64,000 bases of DNA, from assembly GCA_022771695.1 (NCBI GenBank), contig JALEKJ010000057.1:1-64000 (forward strand). Direction: 5' to 3'. The first letter of the stretch is position 1. Each line of letters begins with the position of its first letter. This DNA comes from Roseburia sp. (lineage in GTDB: Bacteria > Bacillota > Clostridia > Lachnospirales > Lachnospiraceae). The notes beneath the pieces are model-generated. The model had not been told where the DNA came from. It did not search any database and saw only the letters and a list, made by a program, of their open reading frames with translations. The position numbers and the translations under genes are program-made. Below, piece after piece: positions 33,547 through 42,876 of this stretch.

Positions 33547-36243
33547 ATGAGACAAAGAATAAGGGCATTACTTCTGGGAATTGTGATGTTTGCAATGACG
33601 ATCGCGGGAAGCTTCGCAGATGTGACAACAGTAAAAGCGGCGGAGGATCTGACGTTAAAACTGCATTATCACAGGGCAGACGGAAATTATGACGGATGGG
33701 ATGTCTGGCTCTGGGAAGAGGGCGGAGACGGAAACGCCTATGCCTTTGAAGAGGAAGACGGCGAGATGGTGGCGACAAAGGTGATAGCACCGGGAGTCTC
33801 TTCGGTCGGTTTCATTGTCAGAACGGCTGATTGGACCAAGGACATCAATGAAGATCAGTTTATCGATATTTCAGAGATGGTTTCCGGCACCGTTCATATT
33901 TATGTAGAATCCGGGAAAAAGGGCTATACCAAAGAATATGGTGAGGATGCGGTTACCGGTACAAAGCTTTTAAAAGCAAGATACGAGGAAGAGACACAGA
34001 TGATTACGGTCCAGATGACCGGAAAAATCGATGGGGATTTCAAGAAAGCATTCTCAATCTTAGGAACAGACGGAGAGGCGGCAATCACTGAGGTGACAGA
34101 GGAAGCACAGTTTACGTATCTGATTTCCGTGGAACGTCCACTGGATTTGACAAAGAATTACAACATTTTATTTGATGGAAATGAGTACAAGATTATTATG
34201 CCGAATATTTATTCTACAGAATCCTTTGAAGAGCAATATACTTATACGGGAACCGATTTGGGTGCGACGTGGAGCAGCGATAAGACGAGCTTCCGTGTAT
34301 GGGCACCGACCGCAGAGGCGGTAAAAGTGAATCTGTATGCATCCGGAACCGAAGGAACGGATGACCTGTTGGAAGAGATACCGATGCAGGCGGATGTAAA
34401 CGGAACTTGGATTGCCGAAAAAGAAGGCGATGCAAACGGTATTTACTATACCTACACGGTGACAATCAACGGCGAAGAGACAGAGGCCTGCGACCCATAT
34501 GCAAGAACCACCGGTGTAAACGGAAAACGTGCGATGATCATCGACCTCGCATCTACCAATCCACAGGGCTGGGAGAGCGATGCAAACCCACATGCGGGGG
34601 AAAATATTACCGATGCGGTAATTTATGAGCTACATGTAAGAGACTTATCTTCGGATGAAAGTGCCGGAATCCAGAATGTCGGAAAGTTTTTAGGTGTGAT
34701 TGAAACCGGTACTACGACAGAATCCGGAATTCCGACCGGATTAGACCATATAAAGGACTTGGGCATCACGCATTTGCATTTGCTGCCTTCTTATGATTAT
34801 GGTTCCGTTGATGAGACAAAGCTGGATGATGCAAAGTTTAACTGGGGTTATGACCCGGTAAACTACAATGTGCCGGAAGGTTCCTATTCTACGGACCCTT
34901 ATCATGGAGAAGTACGTGTAAAAGAAATGAAACAGATGGTACAGGGGTTGCATGAAAACGGCATCAGTGTCGTCATGGATGTTGTGTACAATCATGTATA
35001 CAATGCATCTGAGTTCTGTTTCAACAAGATTGTGCCGGGATATTTTTCGCGCATGGATGAAGAGGGAAAATACTCCAACGGCTCCGGCTGTGGAAATGAT
35101 ACGGCTTCCGAGCGTGCAATGGTGCATAAGTATATCGTTGATTCCGTAAAATATTGGGCAGAGGAGTACCATATTGACGGGTTCCGCTTCGATCTCGTGG
35201 GATTGATTGATACGGAGACAATCAATGAGATTGTTGCGGAGGTACATAAGGATTACCCGGATGTCATTTTTTATGGAGAAGGCTGGACGATGGATACTTC
35301 CGTAACAAAAGACGGATATCTTATGGCAACACAGTTGAACTCTGAAGAGACACCGGATTTTGCATATTTTAACGACACCATGCGCGATGGCTTAAAAGGA
35401 AATGTGTTTGAAAATTCACAGACAGGTTATGTTTCCGGGGCAGAAGGATTGGAAGAGACGATTACGCAGTGCTTTCTGGGGGCAGCGGACTGGTGCCCTT
35501 CCCCGTCACAGACGGTGAATTATGCATCCTGTCACGATAACCTGACACTGATGGACCGACTTTCACGTTCTGCACTGAATGCAACAAGGGAAGAGAGAAT
35601 CCGCATGAATAATCTTTCTGCGGCAATTTATATGACAGCGCAGGGAATTCCTTTTATGCAGGCGGGAGAAGAGATGCTTCGCACCAAGTTAAAAGGAAGC
35701 GGTGAGTTCGATGAAAACAGTTATGCTTCGCCGGATTCCGTTAACAGCTTAAAATGGGATACCTTAAATGAAGAAGAATACCAGAATACTTACAATTATT
35801 ATAAAGGTCTGATTGCATTCCGAAGCGCGCATCCGGCACTCCGCATGATGACCGCAGAAGATGTGGCAGCGAATATTATGCCGGTAGAAGGCTTGGAGGC
35901 AAATGTAACGGCATTCGATATCAAGGGCGGCGCAAACGGTGACAGCGCCGACGGAATGTTTGTTATTTTTAATCCAAACCAGACCCAGACGCAGGTAACA
36001 CTTCCGGAAGGTGTATGGGATGTGTATATCAATGGGGAAAAAGCAGGCACCGAGGTGCTTGAAACGATTACAGAAGGAACGGCAACCGTGGCGCCGATTT
36101 CTGCGATGGTTCTCATCAAAGGGGAAGCAGATGCCAAGACGGCCGCCGAACCGGCGAAGAAAGCACCGTTTGCCATCGGTGTCGCAGCAGTGGCAGCAGT
36201 AGTGGCAGGTGTGGTAGCATTTATGAGAAAGAAAAAGAAGTAG
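33547..36243 (+). CDS. extracellular membrane-anchored pullulanase (GH13)
   Basis: 898 aa from the ATG at 33547, which has a GGGGAAGG site and starts a clear signal peptide (1-~31, ending TTVKAAE). The longer frame overlaps the GH31 gene and is rejected. Domains: CBM41-type starch-binding (~35-135), an N2-like domain (~145-225), CBM48 (~235-335), GH13 barrel (~355-770), beta domain. Catalytic D549, E578 and D664, plus FNWGYDPVNYNVPEGSY. The C-terminus has an Ala/Val helix (~872-892) and RKKKK, so it should stay in the membrane, facing outward; no LPXTG motif. It would debranch pullulan or starch for the ABC importer. Confidence 0.9.
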   Translation: MRQRIRALLLGIVMFAMTIAGSFADVTTVKAAEDLTLKLHYHRADGNYDGWDVWLWEEGGDGNAYAFEEEDGEMVATKVIAPGVSSVGFIVRTADWTKDINEDQFIDISEMVSGTVHIYVESGKKGYTKEYGEDAVTGTKLLKARYEEETQMITVQMTGKIDGDFKKAFSILGTDGEAAITEVTEEAQFTYLISVERPLDLTKNYNILFDGNEYKIIMPNIYSTESFEEQYTYTGTDLGATWSSDKTSFRVWAPTAEAVKVNLYASGTEGTDDLLEEIPMQADVNGTWIAEKEGDANGIYYTYTVTINGEETEACDPYARTTGVNGKRAMIIDLASTNPQGWESDANPHAGENITDAVIYELHVRDLSSDESAGIQNVGKFLGVIETGTTTESGIPTGLDHIKDLGITHLHLLPSYDYGSVDETKLDDAKFNWGYDPVNYNVPEGSYSTDPYHGEVRVKEMKQMVQGLHENGISVVMDVVYNHVYNASEFCFNKIVPGYFSRMDEEGKYSNGSGCGNDTASERAMVHKYIVDSVKYWAEEYHIDGFRFDLVGLIDTETINEIVAEVHKDYPDVIFYGEGWTMDTSVTKDGYLMATQLNSEETPDFAYFNDTMRDGLKGNVFENSQTGYVSGAEGLEETITQCFLGAADWCPSPSQTVNYASCHDNLTLMDRLSRSALNATREERIRMNNLSAAIYMTAQGIPFMQAGEEMLRTKLKGSGEFDENSYASPDSVNSLKWDTLNEEEYQNTYNYYKGLIAFRSAHPALRMMTAEDVAANIMPVEGLEANVTAFDIKGGANGDSADGMFVIFNPNQTQTQVTLPEGVWDVYINGEKAGTEVLETITEGTATVAPISAMVLIKGEADAKTAAEPAKKAPFAIGVAAVAAVVAGVVAFMRKKKK

Positions 36244-36249
36244 TGGATG

Positions 36250-36286
36250 AAAAAGGAGATGTCACATAAAGTGATATCTCCTTTTT
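36250..36286. terminator. bidirectional terminator between pullulanase and tyrS
   Basis: AAAAAGGAGATGTCAC/GTGATATCTCCTTTTT hairpin, T-rich on either strand, between two converging genes. Confidence 0.85.
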
Positions 36287-36297
36287 CAGCTCAAATG

Positions 36298-37524
36298 TTA
36301 TTTCATAATAACCTTCACAAACTTCTTTTTCCCACGTTTTACAACGACGCCGTCGCCCTTGAAGAAATCAGCGCCGTAGGTGGTCTTTACGTCGGTTATC
36401 TTCTCATCGTTGACTGTGACACCGCCCTGCTCTACGGCACGACGTGCATCGGAACGGGTCTTATCGAGACCGGTACGGACAAGCACTGCCATGATATCCA
36501 TATCGCGCTCTGCAAAGTCGTCTGCAGTCAGCTCAACGGTTGGCATGTGAGCGGCATCTCCACCGCCTGCGAACAGTGCATGGGAAGCTTCTTTTGCCTT
36601 ATTTGCCTCTTCCTCGCCGTGAACCAGCTTGGTAAGCTCGTAAGCTAAAATCTCTTTTGCCTCGTTGAGCTGTGCGCCCTCCCAGCTTTCCATCGCATCG
36701 ATTTCCTCTAACGGAAGGAAGGTCAGCATACGGATGCATTTTAAGACATCGGAGTCTGCCACGTTTCTCCAGTACTGGAAGAAGTCGAATGGGGAAGTCT
36801 TGTTCGGGTCAAGCCATACAGCGCCGGACTGGGTTTTACCCATCTTCTTGCCCTCGGAGTTGAGGAGCAGGTTGATGGTCATCGCGTAAGCGTCTTTTCC
36901 GAGCTTACGGCGGATTAACTCGGTACCGCCGAGCATGTTGCTCCACTGGTCATCCCCGCCGAACTCCATGTTACAGCCGTATTTCTGGTATAAGGTGTAG
37001 AAGTCGTAGCTCTGCATAATCATGTAGTTGAACTCTAAGAAGCTAAGACCTTTTTCCATACGCTGTTTGTAACACTCAGCAGTCAGCATACGGTTAACCG
37101 AGAAGTGTGCGCCGACCTCACGTAGCACGTCGAGGTAATTTAAGTCCATCAGCCAGTCCGCATTGTTGACCATAAGCGCCTTGCCATCGGAAAAATCGAT
37201 GAAACGGCTCATCTGTTTCTTGAAGCATTCACAGTTGTGCTGGATGGTTTCCGGGGTCATCATCTGGCGCATGTCGGTGCGTCCGGATGGGTCGCCAATC
37301 ATGGCAGTACCGCCGCCGATTAAAGCGATTGGCTTGTTGCCTGCCATCTGAAGGCGCTTCATCAGGCAAAGAGCCATGAAGTGTCCTACGTGGAGGCTGT
37401 CTGCGGTCGGGTCAAAGCCGATGTAAAAAGTAGCTTTTCCGTTGTTGATTAAGTCTTTGATTTCTGCTTCGTCTGTTACCTGCGCGATTAAGCCGCGGGC
37501 AACTAATTCATCGTATAATGTCAT
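36298..37524 (-). CDS. tyrS: tyrosyl-tRNA synthetase
   Basis: 408 aa from the ATG at 37524, chosen for the AAAGGAAG site; an upstream in-frame ATG adds fifteen residues unlike the family. It charges tRNA-Tyr with tyrosine. It has the class I motifs HVGHF (HIGH) and KMGKT (KMSKS variant usual in bacterial TyrS), the tyrosine-pocket segment YDFYTLYQKYGCNMEFGGDDQWSN, and a C-terminal S4 RNA-binding domain (~345-408). It is downstream of a GNAT gene, and both lie behind a Tyr-specific T-box, so expression rises when uncharged tRNA-Tyr accumulates. Confidence 0.96.
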   Translation of the reverse strand: MTLYDELVARGLIAQVTDEAEIKDLINNGKATFYIGFDPTADSLHVGHFMALCLMKRLQMAGNKPIALIGGGTAMIGDPSGRTDMRQMMTPETIQHNCECFKKQMSRFIDFSDGKALMVNNADWLMDLNYLDVLREVGAHFSVNRMLTAECYKQRMEKGLSFLEFNYMIMQSYDFYTLYQKYGCNMEFGGDDQWSNMLGGTELIRRKLGKDAYAMTINLLLNSEGKKMGKTQSGAVWLDPNKTSPFDFFQYWRNVADSDVLKCIRMLTFLPLEEIDAMESWEGAQLNEAKEILAYELTKLVHGEEEANKAKEASHALFAGGGDAAHMPTVELTADDFAERDMDIMAVLVRTGLDKTRSDARRAVEQGGVTVNDEKITDVKTTYGADFFKGDGVVVKRGKKKFVKVIMK

Positions 37525-37576
37525 ATGAATCTTCCTTTCTATAAAGCTTATGAAAAAATGTTGTTGCAAAAATGTG

Positions 37577-38074
37577 CTACAGTGGCAGTTCTAAGGTCTG
37601 CTGCTTTGGTGTCATGCCAAAGGACTTGTAAAAGGCTTCGGCATTCTTGTTAAAAGACCAGACGTTCAATGCCAAATCATCCGCGTGTAGTTCCTTTGCA
37701 TGAGCCAGGACGGCGTTCATCAATTCCCTGCCGTATCCTTGATGTCGATGCGCCTCGTCCACACCAAATTCATCGATAAAAGCACTGGTGCGTTCCTTTG
37801 CGATGCACAAAGCACCGAAGTGCTTATACTGTACGACCGCATATCCTACAATCTGTGGGGAAGGGCTATCTGACGGCAAAGCGTTCGTGGCAGCATCCAC
37901 AACAAATACGTACATATCCGGGGTTTTTAAGCTATCCAAAAGTGTCTGATCAAACTCAGCTGCATTTTCCGGCATACGGTAGATATCCGGTCTGCCGTTT
38001 ACATGAAGCATATGAACCTGTCTGCGGATTGCAAGGACCGCCGGCAAGTCGCTTTCGGTCGCAAGTCTTACCAT
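37577..38074 (-). CDS. GNAT-family N-acetyltransferase
   Basis: 165 aa. GNAT fold with the acetyl-CoA loop HRHQGYGRELMNAVLAHA (~120-140) and the C-terminal ALNVWSFNKNAEAFYKSFGM. It transfers an acetyl group to an amine; the substrate is unknown. GAAAGGAGC precedes the ATG. It is the first gene after the Tyr T-box and 52 bases ahead of tyrS, so it is induced with tyrS. That position suggests a tyrosine- or tRNA-related substrate, but the sequence cannot show it. Confidence 0.85.
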   Translation of the reverse strand: MVRLATESDLPAVLAIRRQVHMLHVNGRPDIYRMPENAAEFDQTLLDSLKTPDMYVFVVDAATNALPSDSPSPQIVGYAVVQYKHFGALCIAKERTSAFIDEFGVDEAHRHQGYGRELMNAVLAHAKELHADDLALNVWSFNKNAEAFYKSFGMTPKQQTLELPL

Positions 38075-38095
38075 GATGTGCTCCTTTCTGCAAAT

Positions 38096-38412
38096 AAAAA
38101 GTCCTTTCCAGTCAAAGACTGAAAAGGACGAAAATTCGCGTTACCACCTTTTTTCGCAAGCAGTTCGCACTGCTTACCTCTGCGAGTGTCCGACAACACT
38201 CCGGCGCTTGTAACGTGCGCCACTACGTCACAGCCTACTATCAAGGTTTCTTGATGATGGCATATGCAGTCATCATGAAAACGAATTCGGTGTGAAGCTC
38301 AGGGATGTATTCGTAATAAGCTTCTCATGCACCTCTCATCAACCGGTAACTTTCTGTTTGTTTCACTTATTCTTACTTCTTCCCGTCAAAGCTTGTGTTT
38401 GCTTCAATTAAA
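38096..38412 (-). promoter_or_regulatory. T-box riboswitch leader, tyrosine specifier
   Basis: On the minus strand: the T-box core GGTGGTAACGCG (plus 38139-38150 region), then the terminator/antiterminator region with the hairpin CCTTTTCAGTC/GACTGGAAAGG and a T run ending near 38096. The Stem I specifier loop contains GAATACATCC, where TAC (plus 38307-38309) is a tyrosine codon, in agreement with the downstream tyrS. Uncharged tRNA-Tyr would allow read-through. Confidence 0.9.
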
Positions 38413-38415
38413 GGT

Positions 38416-38445
38416 ATTATAGTCACCGTCTGAAAGATTTGTCAA
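38416..38445 (-). promoter_or_regulatory. promoter of the T-box / GNAT / tyrS transcript
   Basis: Minus strand TTGACA (38445-38440), 18 bases, TATAAT (38421-38416), immediately ahead of the T-box leader. Confidence 0.85.
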
Positions 38446-38474
38446 CTACTATTTTGAGAGAGAAGGAATATGAC

Positions 38475-38526
38475 TTGACTTTTTTTTCGCACCTGTGTAT
38501 GCTACTTAATAGACCAACGGTCGGTA
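38475..38526 (+). promoter_or_regulatory. tetR promoter with operator
   Basis: TTGACT (38475-38480), 17 bases, TATGCT (38498-38503). AGACCAACGGTCGGTA (38511-38526) over the start of transcription matches the site AGACCGACGGTCGGT in front of the MFS gene, so the TetR protein probably binds both. Confidence 0.7.
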
Positions 38527-38541
38527 AGGCGGTGCAGAATC

Positions 38542-39183
38542 ATGAGAATTGTAAAAGAGCATGAAGAAAGAAGAAATGAGATATTAGATACGGCAGAGAT
38601 ACTGTTTGCAGAAAAGGGATATGAAAACTGTGCCGTAAATGAGATATTAAACCGAATCGGAATAGCAAAAGGGACATTTTATCATTACTTCAAATCAAAG
38701 GAAGAACTTTTAGACGCGATTGTTGCGCGGACATCAGATGCTATGGTGGCGAGAGCAGCCCTCATTGCAGAGGATGAAAAGTTATCTCCGGAAGATAAAC
38801 TTTTACATGTTTTTCTTGGTTTGAGAGTGTCGGATTCCAACAAGGAAAAATTACTTGAAGAGATTCATAAATCGGAAAATGCATTGATGCATCAGAAGTC
38901 GTTGGCTTCCATGATAAACGGTGTGACACCGATCTTGGTGAAAGTTATTGAAGAAGGAAATGAAAAAGGCGTTTTCGCTTGCGAATACCCGGAACAGTAT
39001 ATGCAGATTTTTATATGCTCTGCATCTGTGTTATTTGACGAGGGAATATTCGAGTTGGAAGAAAGCAAGCAGGAAGCAATGTTTATCGCCATGTTTACAC
39101 TGATGGAACAGATGCTGGGTGTAGAAAAGGGAATGATTACAAATCGTGCGATGAAGGAATATGTGCAGACGGACGAGTCATAA
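38542..39183 (+). CDS. TetR-family regulator
   Basis: 213 aa. Residues ~10-57 are a TetR HTH (RRNEILDTAEILFAEKGYENCAVNEILNRIGIAKGTFYHYFKSKEELL). The C-terminal ligand domain is not diagnostic. The gene is preceded by the operator-like sequence AGACCAACGGTCGGTA, which recurs before the MFS gene downstream. It should repress itself and the exporter genes that follow until a toxic ligand binds. No strong ribosome site: GGTAAGG lies some distance before the ATG. Confidence 0.88.
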   Translation: MRIVKEHEERRNEILDTAEILFAEKGYENCAVNEILNRIGIAKGTFYHYFKSKEELLDAIVARTSDAMVARAALIAEDEKLSPEDKLLHVFLGLRVSDSNKEKLLEEIHKSENALMHQKSLASMINGVTPILVKVIEEGNEKGVFACEYPEQYMQIFICSASVLFDEGIFELEESKQEAMFIAMFTLMEQMLGVEKGMITNRAMKEYVQTDES

Positions 39184-39197
39184 CAGGAAGTCGGAAA

Positions 39198-39229
39198 GAA
39201 AGTGCTTGACAGATGGGCACTTTCTTTTT
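39198..39229 (+). terminator. terminator after tetR
   Basis: GAAAGTGC/GCACTTTC stem (39198-39205 with 39217-39224), then TTTTT. It overlaps the next promoter. Confidence 0.7.
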
Positions 39230-39260
39230 ACAATACAAATAGACCGACGGTCGGTCGGTA
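39206..39260 (+). promoter_or_regulatory. MFS/ABC operon promoter with TetR operator
   Basis: TTGACA (39206-39211), 17 bases, TACAAT (39229-39234). AGACCGACGGTCGGTCGGTA (39241-39260) at the expected start of transcription is a near palindrome shared with the tetR promoter. Confidence 0.8.
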
Positions 39261-39316
39261 CACAGAAACGGTGTTTCTACATTTTTTGTAGGAGATGGAA
39301 AGGCAAGGTTATTATA

Positions 39317-40594
39317 ATGAAAAAATTCAGGATGATTTGGATTGGAGAATTGATTTCCTGTATCGGAAGCGGAATGACTGCATTCGCATTGTCCGTATAT
39401 GTATTTCAGATGATGGGAAGTGCAGCATATGTCTCTTTGGTCACATTGTTGGCTTATCTGCCGTCGATTTTATTAAGTCCGATTGGCGGTGTTCTGGCGG
39501 ACCGGTATGACAGGCGATTCTTGATGATTTTGGGAGATTTATGTTCGGGGCTGGGGCTTTTGTATCTGCTGATTTCGATTCAGTTCGGACATGGAGGAAT
39601 GGCTCCGGTACTGATTTGTGTAACGATAGATTCTCTGTTTGTTGCATTGATGGAGCCGTCCTATAAAGCAACCGTAACGGATTTACTTTCCGAGGAGGAG
39701 TATGCAAAGGCCAGCGGTCTGGTACAACTGGCAGGAAACGCGAAGTACTTGATTTCTCCGGCTTTGGCAGGGGTATTGCTCGGATTTGCAGATATTCGTC
39801 TGATACTGATTCTGGATATCGCAACCTTCTTTGTCACAATTTTTGCCGTTGCGTGTGTGCGCCGGACCTTGGCAAAGCCGGTGATAAGGGAGGATAAGTT
39901 GCATATTACAAAAGAGTTAAGTGAGGGAATGCATTTTTTACGAGAGAGAAAAGCAGTTCTTTCGTTGGTTTTCACTATGACACTGCTCTGCTTTTTTATG
40001 GGTGTAGTCCAGACGCTCATGCCGGTTATGGCGCTTTCCGTTACTGATGCAAAGTCGGTTGGAATCCTAGAATCGGTAAGCGCTTTCGGTATGGTTGCAG
40101 GAAGTCTTGTGATTGGTGTTTTCGGAATCAAAAGGAAACATGCAAAAATACTTTCGATAGCAGCGGCCTTTTGCGGTTTGTTTATGGCGCTTTCCGGCGC
40201 GAATGAGGCCATCTGGTTTATCGGCGCAATGCTGTTTTTGTTCTTTGCAACGCTTCCGTTTCTGAATACCTGTGCCGATGTACTGATTCGCGTCAGTATC
40301 CCGAATGAGTTGCAGGGAAGAGTGTGGAGCCTGATTGGGCTATTGTCGCAGATGGGGACAGTGGTTGCGTATGCGGTCTGTGGCGTACTTGCAGATTATG
40401 TATTTGAGCCGCTGCTTGCGGAGGATGGGGCGTTATCAGACAGTGTCGGAACGTTCATCGGAACCGGAACGGGGAGAGGAATCGGCTTTTTTCTCATTCT
40501 ATGCGGAATCGCCATGATTGTTGTTTCCGGGTTCTTGTTTGCAAATAAGAACGTGCGCAGTTTAAAGGTTGGCGAATGTATGACGGAGGAATAA
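39317..40594 (+). CDS. MFS transporter (drug-efflux type)
   Basis: 425 aa from the ATG at 39317; the longer frame runs back into tetR and across the operator. Twelve membrane segments. LSVYVFQMMGSAAYVSLVTLLAYLPSILLSP and GGVLADRYDRR are typical of MFS_3/macrolide-efflux-type exporters. It probably pumps out a drug or metabolite that also induces the TetR regulator upstream. It is followed one base later by the FtsX-type permease, so MFS, ABC permease and ATPase form one operon under the shared TetR operator. Confidence 0.88.
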   Translation: MKKFRMIWIGELISCIGSGMTAFALSVYVFQMMGSAAYVSLVTLLAYLPSILLSPIGGVLADRYDRRFLMILGDLCSGLGLLYLLISIQFGHGGMAPVLICVTIDSLFVALMEPSYKATVTDLLSEEEYAKASGLVQLAGNAKYLISPALAGVLLGFADIRLILILDIATFFVTIFAVACVRRTLAKPVIREDKLHITKELSEGMHFLRERKAVLSLVFTMTLLCFFMGVVQTLMPVMALSVTDAKSVGILESVSAFGMVAGSLVIGVFGIKRKHAKILSIAAAFCGLFMALSGANEAIWFIGAMLFLFFATLPFLNTCADVLIRVSIPNELQGRVWSLIGLLSQMGTVVAYAVCGVLADYVFEPLLAEDGALSDSVGTFIGTGTGRGIGFFLILCGIAMIVVSGFLFANKNVRSLKVGECMTEE

Positions 40595-40595
40595 A

Positions 40596-42863
40596 ATGTA
40601 TCGGAGTTTATTGATAAATGATTTGAGAAAAAACAGATTTTCTAATCTGGTGGTCACAATGTTTATGTCATTGGCGGTGGCACTTCTGATATCAGGGATG
40701 GTTCTTACCGGTCAGGTGTGGAGTTCCATACAGAGCCTGTATGAGGTGGCGCAGCCGCCGCATTTTTTGCAAATGCATAAAGGAGAATTTAATCAGGAAG
40801 ACATTGATGCATTCAATGAGAATTATAAAGGAATCGTAGACTGGCAGACTGTGGCAATGATTGATATCTATGGGGATGAGATTGCGGTTGCCGGGAAAAA
40901 CGGAAGTGTTACATTAAAAGACTGCAGTCTTGACATTGGATTGGTAAAACAAAATCCGAGGAAAGACTTACTGTTAAATGCGAACCGCGAAAAAATTGTG
41001 TTATCAAAAGGAGAGATGGCGGTTCCTGTTATTTTAAAAAGCACCTATGGTTTTTCTGTCGGTGATAGGGTTACCATCGCAGAAAAGGATAGAAAGAAAG
41101 AGTTTGTAATCACAGATTTTGTATACGATGCACAGATGAATTCCACGATGTGTTCCTCCACCCGCTTTTTGATAAGCGATGCCGATTTCGATGAATTGCA
41201 GGGACAAATCGGGGAGATGGAATATATTATTGAAGCCTGGTTTGAAAATACGGATATGGCATCGGACTATCAGGCGGCATATGAGCAGGATACAGCACAG
41301 ATGCCGAGGAACGGTCAGGCGGTGACATATTCCATGATCTTTCTTTTGAGTGCACTGACGGATTTGATTTTTGCGTTTCTCATATTCTTGGTGAGTGCTC
41401 TGATTCTGGTAATTGCATTTATTTGTATGAAGTATACACTGCTTGCAACGATGCAGGAAGACTTAAAGGAAATCGGAACCATGAAGGCCATCGGAATACC
41501 ACATGAGGCAATCAAAAAATTGTACCTTGGCAAGATGGAGTTGCTTCTTGGCGCCGGTACCGTGTTAGGTTTTCTGATTTCTATGTTGCTTTCTGGTAAG
41601 GGGACAACGCACATGACAGATACCTTTGGAAAGCAACCGCTTTCTGCACCAACGATTCTGTTGGCGGTGTTTATCGGAGTATGCACCTATGTTATCACTG
41701 TTGCATTTTGCTCCGGTGTGATAGGGAAAACCAAAAAACTGAATGTGGTACACACCATTGTAAACGGAGAGGGACTGAGGGAGCGAAAATATGGACTGAT
41801 TTTTGGTGTTATGTTTATGGTTTCTGCGATGATTACGCTTCCGGTCTGGATTGTGCACACAATGGAAGACAATCACTTTGTGACTTATGCGGGATTTCCA
41901 GTCAGTGATATTCTGATTGAAGTGCCACAAGGCGAGCAATTAGAAGAACGAAATGAGACGCTTGCCGACTTTTTGTCAAAAGAAAAGGTCATTTACGAAG
42001 TAAACCGAAGAGTCCGTTTAGAGACGTGCGATGCGGATGGAAAAAAGAAAAGCATTCATATTGACACCGGAATGAATGCCGGGGCAGGGATTGCATATTT
42101 AAATGGCGGTTGCCCGCAAAATACGGATGAGATAGCGTTGTCAAAGCTACAAGCAGATTTGCTCGGAAAAGAAGTCGGCGATGCAATTACGCTGTTCGCC
42201 GAAGATTCGGAGTATACGTTTCGGGTGTGCGGCATCTACCAGGATGTCACCTCCGGTGGATATACTGCAAAAGCAAAAATGGATTTTCCGGGGCTTGAAG
42301 CAGAAAACTATTCGTACACGATAGACATAGAAGATGGACGGGATGCGGATGCGGTGACGGAGCAGTGGAAAGGTACACTTGGAAACGGCTATACGATTTT
42401 ACCGATGGACCGGTTTGTTTCCCAGACACTTGGGGGAGTCGTTTCGCAGGTAGAAGGCGTGTGCAACCTGGTGGTTTTTATCGCAGTGGTTTTAACGGCA
42501 ATGATTGTGTTTTTGTTTCTGAGGTTGCGGATCGTGCGGGAGGCATCGCAAATTGCGATACAAAAGGCAATGGGACTTACCTGTGGCCGGATACAGAAGC
42601 GAGAGTTAAAGGATTTGCTATGGGTTGCACTTTTGGGAGTTCTTACCGGAAATATGGTTACGGTGATGTTTGGTGATGATGTGGCAAGTATGATTTTTCG
42701 CGTCTTGGGGCTTGGAATCGAGAGACTCAAATTTCCGGCAGAGCTTTCGGTTCGCACAGCGCTTCTTCCGTATCTGCCATTGGCGGTAGTAGCCGTAGTC
42801 GGCATGGCTGTGTTGCAGAAAATAAAAGAAATACAGGTGATAGAGTACCTGAATGCAGAGTAG
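40596..42863 (+). CDS. ABC transporter permease, FtsX/MacB type
   Basis: 755 aa. Membrane helix at ~15-40, large outer domain (~45-240), three helices (~250-375), another helix and a second outer domain (~400-620), then three more (~625-750). Both FtsX-like cores are present (LLATMQEDLKEIGTMKAIGI and ASQIAIQKAMGL). These permeases do not move small solutes in the usual way; they act as mechanotransmitters, antimicrobial-peptide sensors or exporters, or lipoprotein handlers. The ATG lies next to the MFS stop codon, with GGAGGAA as its ribosome site. The ATPase gene follows. Confidence 0.88.
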   Translation: MYRSLLINDLRKNRFSNLVVTMFMSLAVALLISGMVLTGQVWSSIQSLYEVAQPPHFLQMHKGEFNQEDIDAFNENYKGIVDWQTVAMIDIYGDEIAVAGKNGSVTLKDCSLDIGLVKQNPRKDLLLNANREKIVLSKGEMAVPVILKSTYGFSVGDRVTIAEKDRKKEFVITDFVYDAQMNSTMCSSTRFLISDADFDELQGQIGEMEYIIEAWFENTDMASDYQAAYEQDTAQMPRNGQAVTYSMIFLLSALTDLIFAFLIFLVSALILVIAFICMKYTLLATMQEDLKEIGTMKAIGIPHEAIKKLYLGKMELLLGAGTVLGFLISMLLSGKGTTHMTDTFGKQPLSAPTILLAVFIGVCTYVITVAFCSGVIGKTKKLNVVHTIVNGEGLRERKYGLIFGVMFMVSAMITLPVWIVHTMEDNHFVTYAGFPVSDILIEVPQGEQLEERNETLADFLSKEKVIYEVNRRVRLETCDADGKKKSIHIDTGMNAGAGIAYLNGGCPQNTDEIALSKLQADLLGKEVGDAITLFAEDSEYTFRVCGIYQDVTSGGYTAKAKMDFPGLEAENYSYTIDIEDGRDADAVTEQWKGTLGNGYTILPMDRFVSQTLGGVVSQVEGVCNLVVFIAVVLTAMIVFLFLRLRIVREASQIAIQKAMGLTCGRIQKRELKDLLWVALLGVLTGNMVTVMFGDDVASMIFRVLGLGIERLKFPAELSVRTALLPYLPLAVVAVVGMAVLQKIKEIQVIEYLNAE

Positions 42864-42876
42864 AAGGGAGATTATT

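Noticed and set aside
36247-36648. 133-residue open frame antisense to tyrS
   Set aside because: It lies over the terminator and the 3' end of tyrS; composition follows the complement of that gene.
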